Shown piece by piece: positions 7,039 through 8,109 of a stretch of DNA of 8,109 bases (position 1 is the stretch's first letter; each line of letters begins with the position of its first letter). The translations under genes were made by a program, and so were the position numbers. The notes under the pieces are model-generated. The model worked only from the letters and a program-made list of their open reading frames with translations. It was not told where the DNA came from and did not search any database. Origin of the DNA: a bacterium UBA6154 (GTDB lineage: Bacteria; Actinomycetota; Actinomycetes; S36-B12); contig DIUQ01000002.1 in assembly GCA_002422375.1 (NCBI GenBank), forward strand, positions 1 to 8,109, in the 5' to 3' direction.

Positions 7039-7098
7039 GGAGATATCGTCCCACGCCGGGGTAGCGCGTATGTAAACGAGAGATTGATAATTGGAAAA

Positions 7099-8031
7099 TT
7101 AGCCTCGCCGGTAGAGGACATCCGTGTCCCAATGGACAAAACCAAGTCCCTCATAGAGTGAAATCGCCCGAGAGTTATTGGCATCGACATACAGCATTGC
7201 TTGGGTGAGCCCGAGGCTGCGGAGGTAGTTCAAACCGACCAAGGACAGCGCTCGTCCCAGTCCTGGAATCCGGGTGTCAGGGTCCACCGCCAGAACGTAG
7301 ATCTCACCCATGGGGTCGTGCTGGTGACCATCAGGAGCCAACTCACCACCATGGACTTTTGTCCAGTGAAAACCCAGTAGCTGCGAGTCACTAATGCTCT
7401 CAGCAATAAAGAATCCCTCGGGTGTGAACCACGATTCAGCTAGGCGCATGTCCAAGTCCCGCTGGGTCCAGGAGCTCTGGTCCGGCAAGTCAACGAATGC
7501 GCGTCGATTGATGTCGAGCCATGCAGAGCTATCCCGATCCACATCAAATGTTCGAATGCGAACCCCGTCGGGAATCTCCAGAGCAGGCAGCGGAGCAAAG
7601 AGCGAGCGTCGCATTTGCCAGAGTGAACGGGTGGTGTCAAAGGACATGGCGTGCGCGAGTTCGCGCGCACCGCTGGCTTCCCCGTGCGCCCACAAGCGCA
7701 GACGGCCATCAGGCGAGAGATCTATTGCCTCCTGAACGAGTGCTCGACCGATCCCCGTATGCCGGTGCACTGGCGAAACAACCAGTTCCGCGCTCGTTCC
7801 CTCGACACTGTCGGTTGTATCAACGTGGGCATAGCCCACGATTTCCGAACCGTTCGTTGCAAGAACATGATGCCCATGGGTGTCGCCACCATGACGTAAG
7901 TGAAGCCATGCGTGTTCACTCAATGGTCGAACGCCGTCAACTGATGTCGCAGCCTCAATGAGTTCACTGACCGCTTGAATTTCATGACGACTTAACAGTT
8001 GTCGAGTGTCCAGTTCCACCTTGGTCGACAT
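7099..8031 (-). CDS. mshD: Mycothiol synthase (MshD), tandem GNAT acetyltransferase
   Basis: 310-residue enzyme catalysing the last step of mycothiol synthesis: transfer of acetyl from acetyl-CoA to the cysteine amine of Cys-GlcN-Ins. Two GNAT domains are visible. The N-terminal one has ELVVSPVHRHTGIGRALVQEAI (82-103) with an acetyl-CoA loop RHTGIGRA. The C-terminal, catalytically important one has GFHWTK (220-225), GEIYVLAVDPDTRIPGLGRALSL (242-264) with loop RIPGLGRA, YVDANN (281-286) and SLYEGLGF (291-298). Length and motifs match MshD. The ATG at 8031 has only a weak GAG/GTGG upstream. The reading frame remains open upstream to the window edge (8109), but with no ATG, GTG or TTG codon, so 8031 is the best start visible. 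In M. tuberculosis mshD also neighbours pst-type genes (phoT). It marks the organism as an actinobacterium. Confidence 0.95.
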   Translation of the reverse strand: MSTKVELDTRQLLSRHEIQAVSELIEAATSVDGVRPLSEHAWLHLRHGGDTHGHHVLATNGSEIVGYAHVDTTDSVEGTSAELVVSPVHRHTGIGRALVQEAIDLSPDGRLRLWAHGEASGARELAHAMSFDTTRSLWQMRRSLFAPLPALEIPDGVRIRTFDVDRDSSAWLDINRRAFVDLPDQSSWTQRDLDMRLAESWFTPEGFFIAESISDSQLLGFHWTKVHGGELAPDGHQHDPMGEIYVLAVDPDTRIPGLGRALSLVGLNYLRSLGLTQAMLYVDANNSRAISLYEGLGFVHWDTDVLYRRG

Positions 8032-8044
8032 GATGTCGCCACTC

Positions 8045-8109
8045 TCAGAGAACGGACGTGGATGAAGGTGAGGTGGTGAGTGTTGTGTCAGGGTCGGTTG
8101 CGTCAGTGA
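8045..8109 (-). CDS. Possible C-terminal tail of an upstream gene (partial)
   Basis: From the right edge one minus frame stays open for 20 codons, reading TDATDPDTTLTTSPSSTSVL, then stops with TGA (8047-8045), 13 nt before the mshD ATG. A Thr/Ser/Asp-rich tail is compatible with a disordered C-terminus. The stretch is too short to prove coding, and a second frame (in phase with mshD) is also open here. No promoter for mshD is evident in this segment, which fits mshD being downstream in an operon. Confidence 0.3.
   Translation of the reverse strand, partial: TDATDPDTTLTTSPSSTSVL

Noticed and set aside
6713..7075. Plus-strand 120-codon frame over the ppk1 start
   Set aside because: Antisense to the conserved PPK N-terminal domain; Arg/Ser-rich shadow translation without motifs.
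7039..7098. AT-rich gap between mshD and ppk1 considered as a ppk1 promoter
   Set aside because: No convincing -10/-35 pair or PHO repeat found on the minus strand; left unannotated.
7651..7670. GC-rich inverted repeat (7-bp arms) in mshD
   Set aside because: Short arms in alternating G/C coding sequence; expected by chance and not near a gene end.
7912..7970. Two GTTCAC sequences in mshD considered as a second PHO box
   Set aside because: They are 50 bp apart, not in 11-bp phase, and inside coding sequence.

Overview
The window reads as chromosomal DNA from a mycothiol-producing actinobacterium. The mycothiol synthase gene fixes the phylum. The moderate G+C by eye and the gene order suggest a Micrococcales member, perhaps Microbacteriaceae; that finer placement is inference. 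Every gene I accept lies on the minus strand, so the biological order runs from the right edge (8109) to the left edge (1).

Layout in transcription order: a possible C-terminal tail of an upstream gene (8109-8045, weak); mshD, mycothiol synthase (8031-7099); ppk1, polyphosphate kinase (7038-4855); a CYTH-CHAD protein (4831-3461); a MutT1-like Nudix plus histidine-phosphatase fusion (3464-2544); a 153-bp intergenic region with an 11-bp-phased PHO-box array and a candidate promoter; then the high-affinity phosphate importer genes pstS (2390-1410), pstC (1402-467) and pstA (470 to beyond position 1). pstB, and perhaps phoU, would be expected beyond the left edge. There are no RNA genes, insertion sequences, CRISPR arrays or stretches over 300 bases without a gene.

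Functionally this is a phosphate economy locus. Pst captures and imports phosphate when it is scarce. PPK1 stores phosphate as polyphosphate from ATP. The CYTH-CHAD protein probably handles or binds tripolyphosphate or polyphosphate. The Nudix/phosphatase protein cleans oxidised or dinucleoside polyphosphates. The ppk1-mutT1 pairing and the mshD-pst linkage both have parallels in Mycobacterium tuberculosis (ppk1 Rv2984 next to mutT1 Rv2985; mshD Rv0819 next to phoT Rv0820). Here both links occur in one cluster, with the CYTH-CHAD gene inserted between ppk1 and mutT1.

The main points for a second look are: (1) six consecutive 11-bp units upstream of pstS, all starting GT and two with a perfect GTTCAC, matching PhoP/RegX3-type PHO boxes; (2) a perfect 15-bp-stem, 4-nt-loop hairpin inside the first codons of pstC, placed to act as an RNA element separating pstS from permease expression; (3) a CHAD domain that, by eye, has lost nearly all its signature His/Arg residues while the attached CYTH domain keeps its catalytic set; and (4) tight translational coupling of the CYTH-CHAD and Nudix genes.
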